Assembly: GCF_003458415.1 (NCBI RefSeq)
Contig: NZ_QRUF01000011.1
Location: 1 to 64,000, forward strand
DNA from: Collinsella sp. AF25-2LB
GTDB lineage: Bacteria; Actinomycetota; Coriobacteriia; Coriobacteriales; Coriobacteriaceae
Length of the DNA stretch: 64,000 nucleotides
Reading direction: 5' to 3'
Below the pieces are notes generated by a model. The model had not been told where the DNA came from. It did no database searches and saw only the letters and a program-made list of their open reading frames with translations. How positions within the stretch are numbered: position 1 is the stretch's first letter; every line of letters starts with the position of its first letter. Below are positions 1 to 8,825 of the stretch, one piece after another. Position numbers and translations under genes: made by a program.

Positions 1-341
1 GGGATAGCCTCGCCAAGCCCTTTCAAGAAATGGCTGAAGGCGTACAGGGAGGAGGGCCCGGAGGCGCTCAGGCCAAAGCCAAAGGGGAGGCCGAGGGGGT
101 CCGTCTCCCCGTCCGGGGAGACGACGCGCGAGCAGGAGCTCGAGCGCAGGATCAAGAGGCTCGAGGCGGAGAACGCAGGGGGAGGCCGAGGGGGTCCGGC
201 TCCCCGTCCGGGGAGACGACGCGCGAGCAAGAGCTCGAGCGCAGGATCAAGAGGCTCGAGGCGGAGAACGCCTACCTAAAAAAATCGATCGCCCTGAAGG
301 CGGAGAAACGCTCTCGAACGGCGAAAAGGCCGCGGTCGTGA
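1..341 (+). pseudogene. IS3-family OrfA, frameshifted by a 95-bp tandem duplication
   Basis: Reading frame 1 enters the window already open and encodes a typical IS150-type OrfA stretch (FKKWLKAYREEGPEALRPK, then REQELERRIKRLEAENA). At about 178 the sequence from about position 86 is repeated almost exactly with a 95-bp period (GAGGCCGAGGGGGTCC through the zipper segment). Because 95 is not a multiple of three, the frame 1 protein runs into a nonsense tail and stops. The second copy restores REQELERRIKRLEAENAYLKKSIALKAEK in another frame, ending at 341. An open frame from 30 joins unrelated residues to this second copy and is not the native OrfA. The duplication therefore probably inactivates the helix-turn-helix/zipper subunit, although it could be an assembly artefact. 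Confidence 0.75.
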
Positions 342-1189
342 GCGGGCTTTCAGGGCAATATCCCCTCGCCGACCTGCTCGAGTGCGCCGGCCTGGCGAGG
401 TCGAGCTACTACTACGCGCTGTCGCACCCGAAGGCTCCCACCAGGCCCGAGCTCTGGGAGGCCGCCGCCGAGATATTCTCGCGCACCGCCAACGGGTGCG
501 GCCACAGGCAGATCGCCATGTGCCTGCGCGCCGAGCAGGGCGTGCGCATAGCCGACAAGACGACGCTGAAGATGATGCGCGAGATGGGCATCAGCTGCGG
601 GATCCGCCGCGAGACCGACTACCACAGGTACAACTCGTACAGGGGCAAGGTCGGAAAGACCTTCGAGAACGTCATCGGCAGGGACTTCGCCGCCGACGGG
701 CCGTGGGAGAAGATGGGCACCGACGTCACCGAGTTCAAGCAGCCCTGGGGCAAGGCCTACTTCGCGCCGGTCTACGATTTCGGCAGCAAGGAGATCGTCG
801 CCTGGTCCACGTCGCTGCATCCCAACATGGCCCAGCAGCACGAGCTGCTCGACCAGCTCGTGTCCAAGATGCCCGAGGGCTCCAGGCCGGTCCTGCACTC
901 GGACATGGGCTGGCAGTACCAGCAGGCCGGGTGGTGCAAGCGGCTGGAGGAGGCCGGCGTGGTGCAGAGCATGTCCCGGAAGGGCAACTGCATCGACAAC
1001 GGCGCGACGGAGCAGGTGTTCGGCCATATGAAGGACGAGTTCTTTCGCGGAAGAAAATGGCCTTGCTTCGAAGACTTCAAGAGAGACCTGGACGAATACA
1101 TCATCCATTGGAACACGAGAAGGAGGCAGGTTAAACTGAAGGGACTGACCCCGGAGGAATTCCGGAATCAGTCCCTATGTGCGGCGTAG
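338..1189 (+). CDS. IS3-family transposase OrfB (DDE integrase core)
   Basis: This 283-residue protein has the IS150-type OrfB layout: an N-terminal HTH_21 region (YPLADLLECAGLARSSYYYAL) followed by an rve integrase core. The catalytic triad is visible: D in GTDVTEF, D in LHSDMGW and E in NGATEQVFG, the last two separated by 35 residues (the D35E signature). It ends with the usual WNTRRRQVKLKGLTPEEFR motif. The GTG start overlaps the orfA stop, as expected for an element that makes an OrfAB fusion by frameshifting; an A-rich run (seven A) lies just upstream at about 277-283. The OrfB frame itself looks intact. Confidence 0.92.
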   Translation: MSGLSGQYPLADLLECAGLARSSYYYALSHPKAPTRPELWEAAAEIFSRTANGCGHRQIAMCLRAEQGVRIADKTTLKMMREMGISCGIRRETDYHRYNSYRGKVGKTFENVIGRDFAADGPWEKMGTDVTEFKQPWGKAYFAPVYDFGSKEIVAWSTSLHPNMAQQHELLDQLVSKMPEGSRPVLHSDMGWQYQQAGWCKRLEEAGVVQSMSRKGNCIDNGATEQVFGHMKDEFFRGRKWPCFEDFKRDLDEYIIHWNTRRRQVKLKGLTPEEFRNQSLCAA

Positions 1190-1199
1190 GCCGCTTATT

Positions 1200-1249
1200 A
1201 GCCCGTCCAAGAATTGGGGCGCAGTTCACATTTGGGACGGGGCTTTTTT
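1200..1249 (+). terminator. Terminator-like hairpin at the IS right end
   Basis: AGCCCGTCC pairs imperfectly with GGACGGGGCT, followed by six T. A reverse-complement copy of the right arm (AGCCCCGTCC) lies at about 1288-1299, so the unit could act in both directions. The same GGGACGGGGCTTTTTT string recurs at 15073. Confidence 0.55.
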
Positions 1250-1325
1250 GACTGGTATGATTGGTGCGACCATTCCAACCAGCTAAAAGAGCCCCGTCCT
1301 AAATTGACTATCGAGAGGATCTGCC

Positions 1326-1814
1326 ATGGAGCGTATCGCGAGTTTTTCCGTTGACCATCTGCTGCTTGAGCCCGGCGTGTACGTGAGCCGCATCGACCGC
1401 GATCCGGCGACCGGCGCCGCCGTCACCACGTTTGACCTGCGCCTGACCACGCCCAACAAGGAGCCGGTCATGAACACGGCCGAGTGCCACACCATCGAGC
1501 ACCTGGGCGCGACGTTCCTTCGCAACCATGCCGAGTGGTCGAGCCGCATTGTCTACTTTGGTCCCATGGGCTGCCGCACGGGCTTTTACCTCGTCGTGTT
1601 TGGCGAGGTGACGAGCGAGGAGATCCTGCCGCTCGTGCGTGAGCTGTTCGAGTTTGTCGCCGGCTTTGAGGGCGATGTCCCCGGTGCCGCTCCCGAGGAG
1701 TGCGGTAACTATCTGGACCAGAACCTCCCCATGGCAAACTGGCTCGCACGCCGCTATCTCGACCGTGACCTGGCCGATATCGATGAGAAGCACCTGCATT
1801 ATCAGCAGGCGTAA
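1326..1814 (+). CDS. luxS: S-ribosylhomocysteine lyase LuxS
   Basis: LuxS cleaves S-ribosylhomocysteine to homocysteine and DPD, the precursor of autoinducer-2, in the activated methyl cycle of the cytoplasm. The 162-residue protein is of normal family length. It shows the metal-binding HTIEH motif (His55, His59), the catalytic Cys83 in GPMGCRTGFYL and the third metal ligand Cys126 in PEECGNY. The ATG at 1326 follows GAGAGGATCTGCC, a usable ribosome binding site. No methyl-cycle partner such as pfs is adjacent, so it appears monocistronic, closed by a hairpin with a T run. The IS element sits directly upstream. Confidence 0.97.
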   Translation: MERIASFSVDHLLLEPGVYVSRIDRDPATGAAVTTFDLRLTTPNKEPVMNTAECHTIEHLGATFLRNHAEWSSRIVYFGPMGCRTGFYLVVFGEVTSEEILPLVRELFEFVAGFEGDVPGAAPEECGNYLDQNLPMANWLARRYLDRDLADIDEKHLHYQQA

Positions 1815-1840
1815 GGGCTTTATCGCCCAAAGCGCGCGCA

Positions 1841-1876
1841 TTGGGCGCCTTCGCTTATGCGGGGGCGCCTTTTTGT
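1841..1876 (+). terminator. luxS terminator
   Basis: Two GGCGCC arms about 12 nt apart are followed by five T and TGTT, starting about 30 nt after the luxS stop. Confidence 0.65.
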
Positions 1877-1923
1877 TGAGTGGTCGGGACGAGCGTTCAA
1901 AATCGCTCATGTTTGTTCTAGAA

Positions 1924-1949
1924 TGTTCGTATAGTCACATTTACGAACA
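1924..1949 (+). promoter_or_regulatory. Perfect 8-bp inverted repeat over a -10 box upstream of the DUF4867 gene
   Basis: TGTTCGTA (1924-1931), a 10-bp spacer and TACGAACA (1942-1949) form a perfect inverted repeat ending 9 bp before the start codon. TATAGT at 1930-1935 could be the -10 box, so a bound repressor would block transcription. Further GTTC/GAAC half-sites lie at 1914-1918 and 1951-1958. The regulator is unknown. Confidence 0.6.
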
Positions 1950-1958
1950 GGAGCGAAC

Positions 1959-2603
1959 ATGCACATCTATTCTGTCAACGATCCCGAGTTCAAATCCTAT
2001 GGCAACGTTTGGGATGACGTTCCGTCCGAGCTCACGTCGCCCGTGCTCGAGGTGCTCTCTGCCACGCCCATTCCCGAGGGCAGCAAGTACGTAGCAAGTG
2101 CGCCGGAGCTCGAGGGCGTCAAGGATGCCGACAAACTGGGCTTTCTCATGTTTGGCGGCCGCCCCTTCCAGCTCGGCTGGTGCAACGGCCACAACACACG
2201 CCTCAACTGCCTGGAGTATCACCGCGCCAGCGAGTTTAACCTGGGCGCCCGCGACTTTATCCTGCTCGTGGCGCATCGCTGGGAGATCGAGGACGGCAAG
2301 CTCGACACCGCGTGCGTCAAGGCGTTCCGCGTGCCGGCGGGTACGGTCGTCGAAGTCTTCAACACCACGCTCCACTACACGCCATGCATGGTCGACGACG
2401 GCGGCTTCCAGGTAATGGTTGCGTTGCCCGCCGGCACCAATGGTCCGCGCCCCGAGGCCGCAGCCGACGTGCCCGCGGTCGGCGACAGCTACTGCTACTG
2501 GAAGGCTGACAAGTGGGTCCTCTGCCACGCAGATAGTCCCAAGGCTGCCGAGGGCGGCTACGTGGGCCTCGTCGGCAAGAACCTCGACATCACCTGTGAC
2601 TAG
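1959..2603 (+). CDS. DUF4867 family protein
   Basis: A 214-residue soluble protein that I place in DUF4867 from its opening (MHIYSVNDPEFKSYG) and a middle section rich in paired aromatic, glycine and histidine residues (FQLGWCNGHNTRLNCLEYH) that suggests a beta-sandwich or cupin-like fold. My recollection is that such proteins are found near sugar or sugar-phosphate genes, which fits the GH1 gene that follows; that link is inference. The start is set by GGAGCGAAC just before ATG. No signal peptide or membrane segment is visible. A palindromic operator overlaps its likely promoter, so it is probably tightly regulated on its own. The reaction is unknown. Confidence 0.75.
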   Translation: MHIYSVNDPEFKSYGNVWDDVPSELTSPVLEVLSATPIPEGSKYVASAPELEGVKDADKLGFLMFGGRPFQLGWCNGHNTRLNCLEYHRASEFNLGARDFILLVAHRWEIEDGKLDTACVKAFRVPAGTVVEVFNTTLHYTPCMVDDGGFQVMVALPAGTNGPRPEAAADVPAVGDSYCYWKADKWVLCHADSPKAAEGGYVGLVGKNLDITCD

Positions 2604-2611
2604 CATCTTCC

Positions 2612-2752
2612 GTCTCGATTTGTAACATCTAGCGGGCTAAATCGTCTCTACCTGTTACAGATTTAGACAAACTGCGGGGGGCTGCCCGAAAATCTCGATC
2701 TGTAACACCAAGCCCGGTTTTGGCTGCCTACCTGTTACAGATCGAGACAAAC
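2612..2752. repeat. Two tandem TCTCGATYTGTAACA hairpins (family B)
   Basis: TCTCGATTTGTAACA (2613-2627) pairs with TGTTACAGATTTAGA (2653-2667). TCTCGATCTGTAACA (2693-2707) pairs perfectly with TGTTACAGATCGAGA (2733-2747). The same two-hairpin arrangement occurs at 51242-51376. No T run follows, so these are not simple terminators. Confidence 0.8.
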
Positions 2753-2760
2753 CGTCCCCA

Positions 2761-2795
2761 ACCACCACAAAGGTGCCTGTTCCCTTTGTGGTGGT
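2761..2795. repeat. 35-bp hairpin repeat, family A
   Basis: ACCACCACAAAGG, loop TGCCTGTTC, then CCTTTGTGGTGGT. This is one of eight copies in the window (15128, 18037, 51200, 51398, 52529, 53396, 54200). Confidence 0.85.
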
Positions 2796-2804
2796 GTGGG
2801 GCGG

Positions 2805-2911
2805 CGGTATCAGAAAGTGTCAGGCAGGGGCGGCTGCCGGGCCGCCGTGTGCGAAAAGAAGTGTCGGCCTGCGTCGTTGCCGTTGAGTAGCGCGCTGCTT
2901 ACGGGGATACT
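2805..2911 (+). repeat. About 106-bp leader-like repeat (family F) upstream of the GH1 gene
   Basis: It begins CGGTATCA and ends GATACTG, so its two ends can pair. The interior holds AAGTGTCAGG, nested GGCGGC/GCCGCC arms and GCGAAAAGAAGTGTC. A similar segment of nearly the same length lies at 20508-20613 upstream of crr. It ends 36 nt before the GH1 start and could be a cis-acting leader or a DNA repeat. Confidence 0.5.
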
Positions 2912-2944
2912 GAAACCACGACAAACAGCGTGTGAAAGGATTGA

Positions 2945-4378
<1,434 letters not shown>

Positions 4379-4407
4379 GGCTTCCCAACAACCATAGCCT
4401 CCTAACC

Positions 4408-4446
4408 AAAACGCCCGGCGAGCAGTTAATGCCCGCCGGGCGTTTT
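4408..4446 (+). terminator. Strong terminator after the first GH1 gene
   Basis: AAAACGCCCGGCG and CGCCGGGCGTTTT form a perfect 13-bp stem with a 13-nt loop, ending in a T run. Confidence 0.9.
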
Positions 4447-4463
4447 GTTAAAAGAAGTGAAAG

Positions 4464-4492
4464 CACTCATTGGGGACGTACTTAAATGAGTG
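4464..4492. repeat. CACTCATT/AATGAGTG hairpin (family D)
   Basis: CACTCATT, loop GGGGACGTACTTA, AATGAGTG. It shares its loop with the TAGTCATTGGGGACGTTCTTAAATGACTA units found elsewhere, although the stem sequence differs. Confidence 0.75.
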
Positions 4493-4502
4493 CCCGCAGA
4501 AT

Positions 4503-4566
4503 GAGAGTGGATAATCTCCCGTTTTTAGCCTGTTTGTGGGCTCAAAGTGGGAGATTATCCACTCTC
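4503..4566. repeat. 18-bp perfect inverted repeat (family C)
   Basis: GAGAGTGGATAATCTCCC (4503-4520) and its exact complement (4549-4566) enclose a 28-nt loop. A 21-bp version with the same GTGGATAATCTCCC core lies at 19314-19383. Confidence 0.85.
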
Positions 4567-4604
4567 GCCATTTGGGCGTCCAAAAATCCTCGCTCGTTTT
4601 GTCT

Positions 4605-4633
4605 TAGTCATTGGGGACGTTCTTAAACGACTA
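4605..4633. repeat. TAGTCATT...AACGACTA hairpin (family D)
   Basis: TAGTCATT, then GGGGACGTTCTTA, then AACGACTA. This is the last palindrome before the sensor operon; the remaining sequence to 4719 is GC-rich, with a possible TACACT -10 box at about 4704. Confidence 0.65.
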
Positions 4634-4719
4634 GTCGCTGGCGACGTCCCTCGCCGTCGGCGGATTTTGGGACATGTGGCCCGCTTTTTGGGCCCGCCTG
4701 TCGGTACACTAAAAGCACT

Positions 4720-6603
4720 ATGGGTACCCGCGAGCGACATATCGGCCACGCGACCGCCCGATCCGCGCCCGTGGCGGATCTTAGGGGCGGCAGGCTCTTC
4801 GCCATGCCGCGATTCCTTGTTGGCATATCGCATGGCGTGTATCGCCACCGCGTCTTTGTTATCGCCGGCGCCATCACCGCGCTGTTCCTCATGGTTTTGG
4901 CAGTCTTGCCGGCGCTGTTCGCCTTCGACCCCAAACTTTCTAACGCCGTGCCCGCCTATAGCGAGGTGTCCGAAGAGGTCGTGGATGCGCTCGTCCACTC
5001 GAGCTCTCTCCCGCTGCTTGTCGCCGCAATTGCATTTTCAATCTGGGGTGTGTTGGCGTACCTACGCTGCTTGGACTACGTCTTGCGCCGCCGCCTTGTT
5101 GCCATCGCCGCCATTTGTGCCCTGTGGATGATCGAGGTCATCCTCAAATATAAGTCGTTCACGCCGTTCTATGCCACCGTGCTGTGGTACCTGTACTACG
5201 TGCCCATGACGCTCATTCCGCTGGTCTACCAGCTGTGCGGTCTGCGCCTCGCGGGTTTGGAACAGCATCGTATGGGGCGTCGGTACCGCACCGTTTTGTG
5301 GGTCATGGCTGTCCTGCTTATCGGCTTTGTGCTTACTAACGATGTTCATCAGCAGGTCTTCCATTTCGATCGATCGAGTGGAACCTGGAGCAACGATTAC
5401 ACATATGGTTGGGGCTACGGTACCGTTCTGGTATGGACAGCCTTTAACTTCGTTGCCTTTTTTATCTTGGTAGGACGGTCCTCGTCTTTTCGTATTCAGC
5501 GTTTCTCGGGCACGGCCGCGCTTGTCCTATTGGGCGGCGCGTTCTTTGCCATTTCATATGCGCTGCGTGTGCCCTGGGCATGGAGGCTTAATTTTTCACT
5601 TGTCTACTGCGTCCTGTGCGTGGTGGCGATGGAAATCTGTCTCGATTGCGGTGTCATCCCGTCGTACCACGATATCGCCGGTATTTTCGGCACCTTGCCG
5701 CTTGACCTCAAAGTTCTAACGCGTGACCTGCAGGAAGTCTATGTCACGCCGGTGTCAAAGCCAATGCCGGTAGGCGTGCGTGAGGAGTTGCGGGTCCAAG
5801 AGCACGGGCACGCTCACGCCTTTGCCGTGGCGTCCGATCCCGATGTAATGTATCGCGCCTTTCCGCTGCTGGGTGGATCGGCTCTCCTTGCCCAGGACGT
5901 CTCGGAGCTCAACGAACTCAATCGCGAACTGGCGCATCGTCGCATGGAGCTGCAACGCCAAAATGAGCTGCTTGCCGCCGACTACGACCTTAAGACACAT
6001 TTGGCAGACCAAGAGGCCGAGACCTTACTGGTCCAAGACGTGGACCAAGCGCTTGCCCGTGCGCTCGAAGGGATGTACGACCTGCTGAGCTCGCTGCCGC
6101 CGTTGACCGATGAGGCATCTTCGCACGAGCGTTACCGCATGCTGCAGCGCGCCAAGATGCTCGTCGCCTATTGCAAACGCAAGGGGTCGCTCACGTTGGC
6201 ACAGCACGGGGAGAGCGGTTTTGACCGCGACCGCATTCAGCTCATCGCCAACGAGCTTGCAAGTGACCTACGCACCATCGATGTCGATTGCGCCTCGATT
6301 ATCGCCATACGGCGCCCGATGCACGCCAGTACGGTAAGCGCCCTGTACGACTGCGTGTATGACTTTGCGTTTTTTGCCTACACCACCGACCATCCGGCGC
6401 TTATGTATCACTTGGGCGACCATGACCGGTGCAGTGTCGAGCTGCGCGCCACGCTTTTTTCCAACGATGATGAAGATCTTTCGCAGACGCCCGCTGCGCA
6501 AGAGCTCGAAAGCGCTCTGCAAGGGCGCAACGTGGCATACCGCCTTGAGGGCGAGCCCGGCCAGCTGCGCATGATCGTCTTGATGCCGAGGGCGGGTGAG
6601 TGA
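4720..6603 (+). CDS. Multi-TM sensor protein, kinase-like but without an ATPase domain
   Basis: The 627-residue protein has about eight hydrophobic helices in residues 45-325, followed by a cytoplasmic part with a coiled-coil stretch (ELNELNRELAHRRMELQRQNELL) and a helical region resembling the dimerisation domain of sensor kinases. I see no clear phospho-acceptor His motif and no N, G1 or G2 boxes, so it looks like a degenerate kinase or a membrane-bound partner of the kinase encoded next. It overlaps that gene by four bases, implying coupled translation. The ATG at 4720 has no obvious Shine-Dalgarno and lies only about 10 nt after a possible TACACT -10 box. ATG 4804 (MPRFLVGIS) is a plausible alternative start, 28 codons in. 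The ligand is unknown. Confidence 0.75.
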   Translation: MGTRERHIGHATARSAPVADLRGGRLFAMPRFLVGISHGVYRHRVFVIAGAITALFLMVLAVLPALFAFDPKLSNAVPAYSEVSEEVVDALVHSSSLPLLVAAIAFSIWGVLAYLRCLDYVLRRRLVAIAAICALWMIEVILKYKSFTPFYATVLWYLYYVPMTLIPLVYQLCGLRLAGLEQHRMGRRYRTVLWVMAVLLIGFVLTNDVHQQVFHFDRSSGTWSNDYTYGWGYGTVLVWTAFNFVAFFILVGRSSSFRIQRFSGTAALVLLGGAFFAISYALRVPWAWRLNFSLVYCVLCVVAMEICLDCGVIPSYHDIAGIFGTLPLDLKVLTRDLQEVYVTPVSKPMPVGVREELRVQEHGHAHAFAVASDPDVMYRAFPLLGGSALLAQDVSELNELNRELAHRRMELQRQNELLAADYDLKTHLADQEAETLLVQDVDQALARALEGMYDLLSSLPPLTDEASSHERYRMLQRAKMLVAYCKRKGSLTLAQHGESGFDRDRIQLIANELASDLRTIDVDCASIIAIRRPMHASTVSALYDCVYDFAFFAYTTDHPALMYHLGDHDRCSVELRATLFSNDDEDLSQTPAAQELESALQGRNVAYRLEGEPGQLRMIVLMPRAGE

Positions 6604-8099
6604 CGATGCAGATTTCGTTCATCCTTCCCCAAATCGTTGCGCTCGATGTTGTCTTTGCCCTGGCTGCGTGTCTGCAGATGATCCACGTCCCGCTCATCGC
6701 ATCGCGCCGCTCGTCCTATAACCGTAAGGTGATTTGCGCCTACGAGACGAGCCTTGTGCTTCACCTGATGATTTCGGCGCTCATCTTATTCGCGTCGTCT
6801 GGCTCGTATCTGGTGGCGCCGCTTGACGTTTGCGCCAGGGCAATGGGCGGAGTGCTGTGGCTCAATGCCGCGATCTTTGCCTATGGCGTGGTCCTTATGG
6901 TGCGCTATCGTCGCCCTGTCATGCTGGCCGAGCTGCTGCTTGTTGGCGCCGTGACACCGCCGGTGGTTTTTGCCATGGGCTCGGTATGGGCCGTTGTCCT
7001 TATCGCAGAGGGAGCGTTCTTCCTGTTCCGTTCCGTCGCGGCGCTCTTGATGGACGTCCGTAACCGCCAAGAGGATATCACCGCGTTCTCGACGATTGAA
7101 ACCATCAACGTGATTCCCGTGGGCATCCTGTATCTGGACTCGAGGGGCCGTCCACTGCTCATGAACCGCTGCATGCGCAAAAACCTGGCGGAGCTTCATA
7201 TGCCCACCGACCTAGGCGATATGAGCGGTACATGGAACGACCTGCGCAAGCTCAGCATGCAAATGCCCGAAGGCGGTAAGAACCGCGTGCGGATCAACCT
7301 GGACCGCTTTGGTGAGGCGCGTGCGGTGGTCGAGGTTTCTCCCGCCGAGATTCGCCTGTTTGTGTGCGATGACGTTATGGTCTCGGGCCGTTCGTTCGAG
7401 CGCATAATCGGTCTGGACGTGACAGAGTATGCGCATGCGCATGACCGCCTGGCGCAGGCCAATCACCTGCTTGAGCTTGCGGGCCAAGAGCTCCAGGCCC
7501 AGATCGAAGAAGTCAAAAAAGTTGCCGACAATGCGGCCTATCTGCGCATGCGCACCCGCGTTCACGATGTGATCGGCCAGCGCCTATCAATCCTTCATCG
7601 CTATTTGGAGGAGGGGCGCTTGGACGACGAGTCGCTCGAGCAGATCGACCCGCTGCTGCGCTCAATCGCTGCCGATCTGCGCAGCGGGGGCGACACCGAA
7701 CCGGCAGAGCAACTGGGCGATATCGTCCATGCTTTTGGCCTGGTGAGCGTGCAGATCGATGTTGAGGGTGCGCTGCCTGAGGACGCGCGTGTCGCCGCCG
7801 CCTTTTTGCAGATTATCCGCGAGGCCTCGACCAACGCCACCAAGCATGCGCAGGCGCATCGGGTCCATGTGCGCTTGTGGCAGGAGAGGACGGATGCTGA
7901 CGCCGTCGCGCACATGACGATTTCTAACGACGGGTCCCCGGCCCCCGTATCGTATCGCGAGGGAACGGGTATCCCAGGTATGAGGCATGTCGCGCAAGAT
8001 CTGGGTGGCAGCCTAGAGGTCCACGCCACCCCGCCCTTTACGCTTACGGTATCCATTCCGCTTAACGCCAACGACACGTCCCAAAGGAGAAACTCATGA
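6600..8099 (+). CDS. Membrane histidine kinase (HisKA_3/NarX type)
   Basis: A 499-residue kinase: about five or six membrane helices in residues 1-150, a PAS-like segment near residue 165 (NVIPVGILYLDSRGRPLLMN), a dimerisation/phospho-acceptor helix (RTRVHDVIGQRLSILHRYL, His322) and a C-terminal HATPase_c domain (REASTNATKHA as N box, GTGIPGMRHVAQDLGG as G box). This order is that of NarX/DesK-type kinases that pair with LuxR-fold regulators, and the next gene is exactly such a regulator, overlapping by ATGA. The GTG at 6600 overlaps the upstream stop codon; ATG 6606 is an alternative. The signal is unknown. Confidence 0.88.
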   Translation: MTMQISFILPQIVALDVVFALAACLQMIHVPLIASRRSSYNRKVICAYETSLVLHLMISALILFASSGSYLVAPLDVCARAMGGVLWLNAAIFAYGVVLMVRYRRPVMLAELLLVGAVTPPVVFAMGSVWAVVLIAEGAFFLFRSVAALLMDVRNRQEDITAFSTIETINVIPVGILYLDSRGRPLLMNRCMRKNLAELHMPTDLGDMSGTWNDLRKLSMQMPEGGKNRVRINLDRFGEARAVVEVSPAEIRLFVCDDVMVSGRSFERIIGLDVTEYAHAHDRLAQANHLLELAGQELQAQIEEVKKVADNAAYLRMRTRVHDVIGQRLSILHRYLEEGRLDDESLEQIDPLLRSIAADLRSGGDTEPAEQLGDIVHAFGLVSVQIDVEGALPEDARVAAAFLQIIREASTNATKHAQAHRVHVRLWQERTDADAVAHMTISNDGSPAPVSYREGTGIPGMRHVAQDLGGSLEVHATPPFTLTVSIPLNANDTSQRRNS

Positions 8100-8716
8100 T
8101 CCGCGTGTTAATTGTCGAAGATCAGGCCATCCTGCGCGAGAGCCTGGCGCGCTCCGTTGGCGACCAGCCCGATATGACCGTCGTTGCCGCGATCGCCGAT
8201 GCCTCCGAGGCCTTGGGTGTCGCGCTCAAGGAGCGCCCGGACATGATACTGATGGACGTGTGCACCGAGCACGATTCAAACGGCATCGTGGCGGCGGCAC
8301 GCATCAAGGAGCAGCTGCCCGAGTGTCGCATCATTATCATGACAGGCATGCCCGAGATCACCTTTGTCGATCAGGCCCGCGAGGCGGGCGTCGACAGCTT
8401 TGTGTACAAGAACGTCGGTATCGACGAGCTGTTCGCCGTGATGCGCTCCACGCTGGCGGGTTACTGCACGTTTCCCAAGCCGCCCGAGAGCATCTTCTCG
8501 GGCACGGCGGCCCTCGACGATGTCGAGCTGTCGATCTTGCGCCTTGCCTGCGAGGGTAAAAGCCGCCGCGAGATTGCGGCCGAGCTGTTTATGAGCGAGG
8601 GCACCATCAAGCGCCGCATCTCGGAGATCCTGAGCAAGACCGGCTACGACAACATCATGCGTCTGGCCGTACATGCGGTGACCGAGGGCAGCATCGTTCC
8701 CAACATAGAGCGCTAG
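8096..8716 (+). CDS. NarL/LuxR-type response regulator
   Basis: The 206-residue regulator has an N-terminal receiver domain (VLIVEDQAILRESLARSV, phospho-acceptor Asp54 in MILMDVCTEHDSNG) and a C-terminal LuxR-type HTH (LSILRLACEGKSRREIAAELFMSEGTIKRRISEILSKTG). Its ATG overlaps the kinase stop codon as ATGA and is preceded by AAAGGAGAAACTC, a strong ribosome binding site, so stoichiometric production with the kinase is expected. It is the output of the 4720-8716 operon. The next gene is convergent and a shared hairpin closes both. Target promoters are unknown. Confidence 0.93.
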   Translation: MIRVLIVEDQAILRESLARSVGDQPDMTVVAAIADASEALGVALKERPDMILMDVCTEHDSNGIVAAARIKEQLPECRIIIMTGMPEITFVDQAREAGVDSFVYKNVGIDELFAVMRSTLAGYCTFPKPPESIFSGTAALDDVELSILRLACEGKSRREIAAELFMSEGTIKRRISEILSKTGYDNIMRLAVHAVTEGSIVPNIER

Positions 8717-8742
8717 CGCTCGTTGCGCATCGGCATAAAAGC

Positions 8743-8777
8743 GACGGGGCCGCAGGATCATCTCCTGCGGCCCCGTC
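8743..8777. terminator. Bidirectional terminator between convergent genes
   Basis: GACGGGGCCGCAGGA and TCCTGCGGCCCCGTC form a perfect 15-bp stem with a 5-nt loop. A T run lies on the minus-strand side (CGCTTTTAT), so it best serves the lipoprotein gene at 8826. Confidence 0.8.
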
Positions 8778-8825
8778 TGGTGTGCGCGGATGTGTCCGCC
8801 AATCCGCGGCTGTCGTGGTCTACCG

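Larger units (their letters stand above)
1..1229 (+). mobile_element. Right part of an IS3-family (IS150-like) insertion sequence
   Basis: The two-frame orfA/orfB layout, an OrfA leucine-zipper segment and a DDE OrfB identify an IS3-family element. The left end lies outside the window. The right terminus is probably near 1205-1229, where a GC-rich stretch ends in the CA dinucleotide usual for this family. That boundary is inferred, since the left inverted repeat cannot be seen for comparison. The orfA copy is disrupted, so this copy is probably not autonomous. Confidence 0.75.

Noticed and set aside
2805..2911. A BglG-type antiterminator (RAT) site before the first GH1 gene
   Set aside because: The sequence does not match the RAT pattern known for LicT/BglG, and no terminator overlaps it; the shared segment is reported as a leader-like repeat instead.
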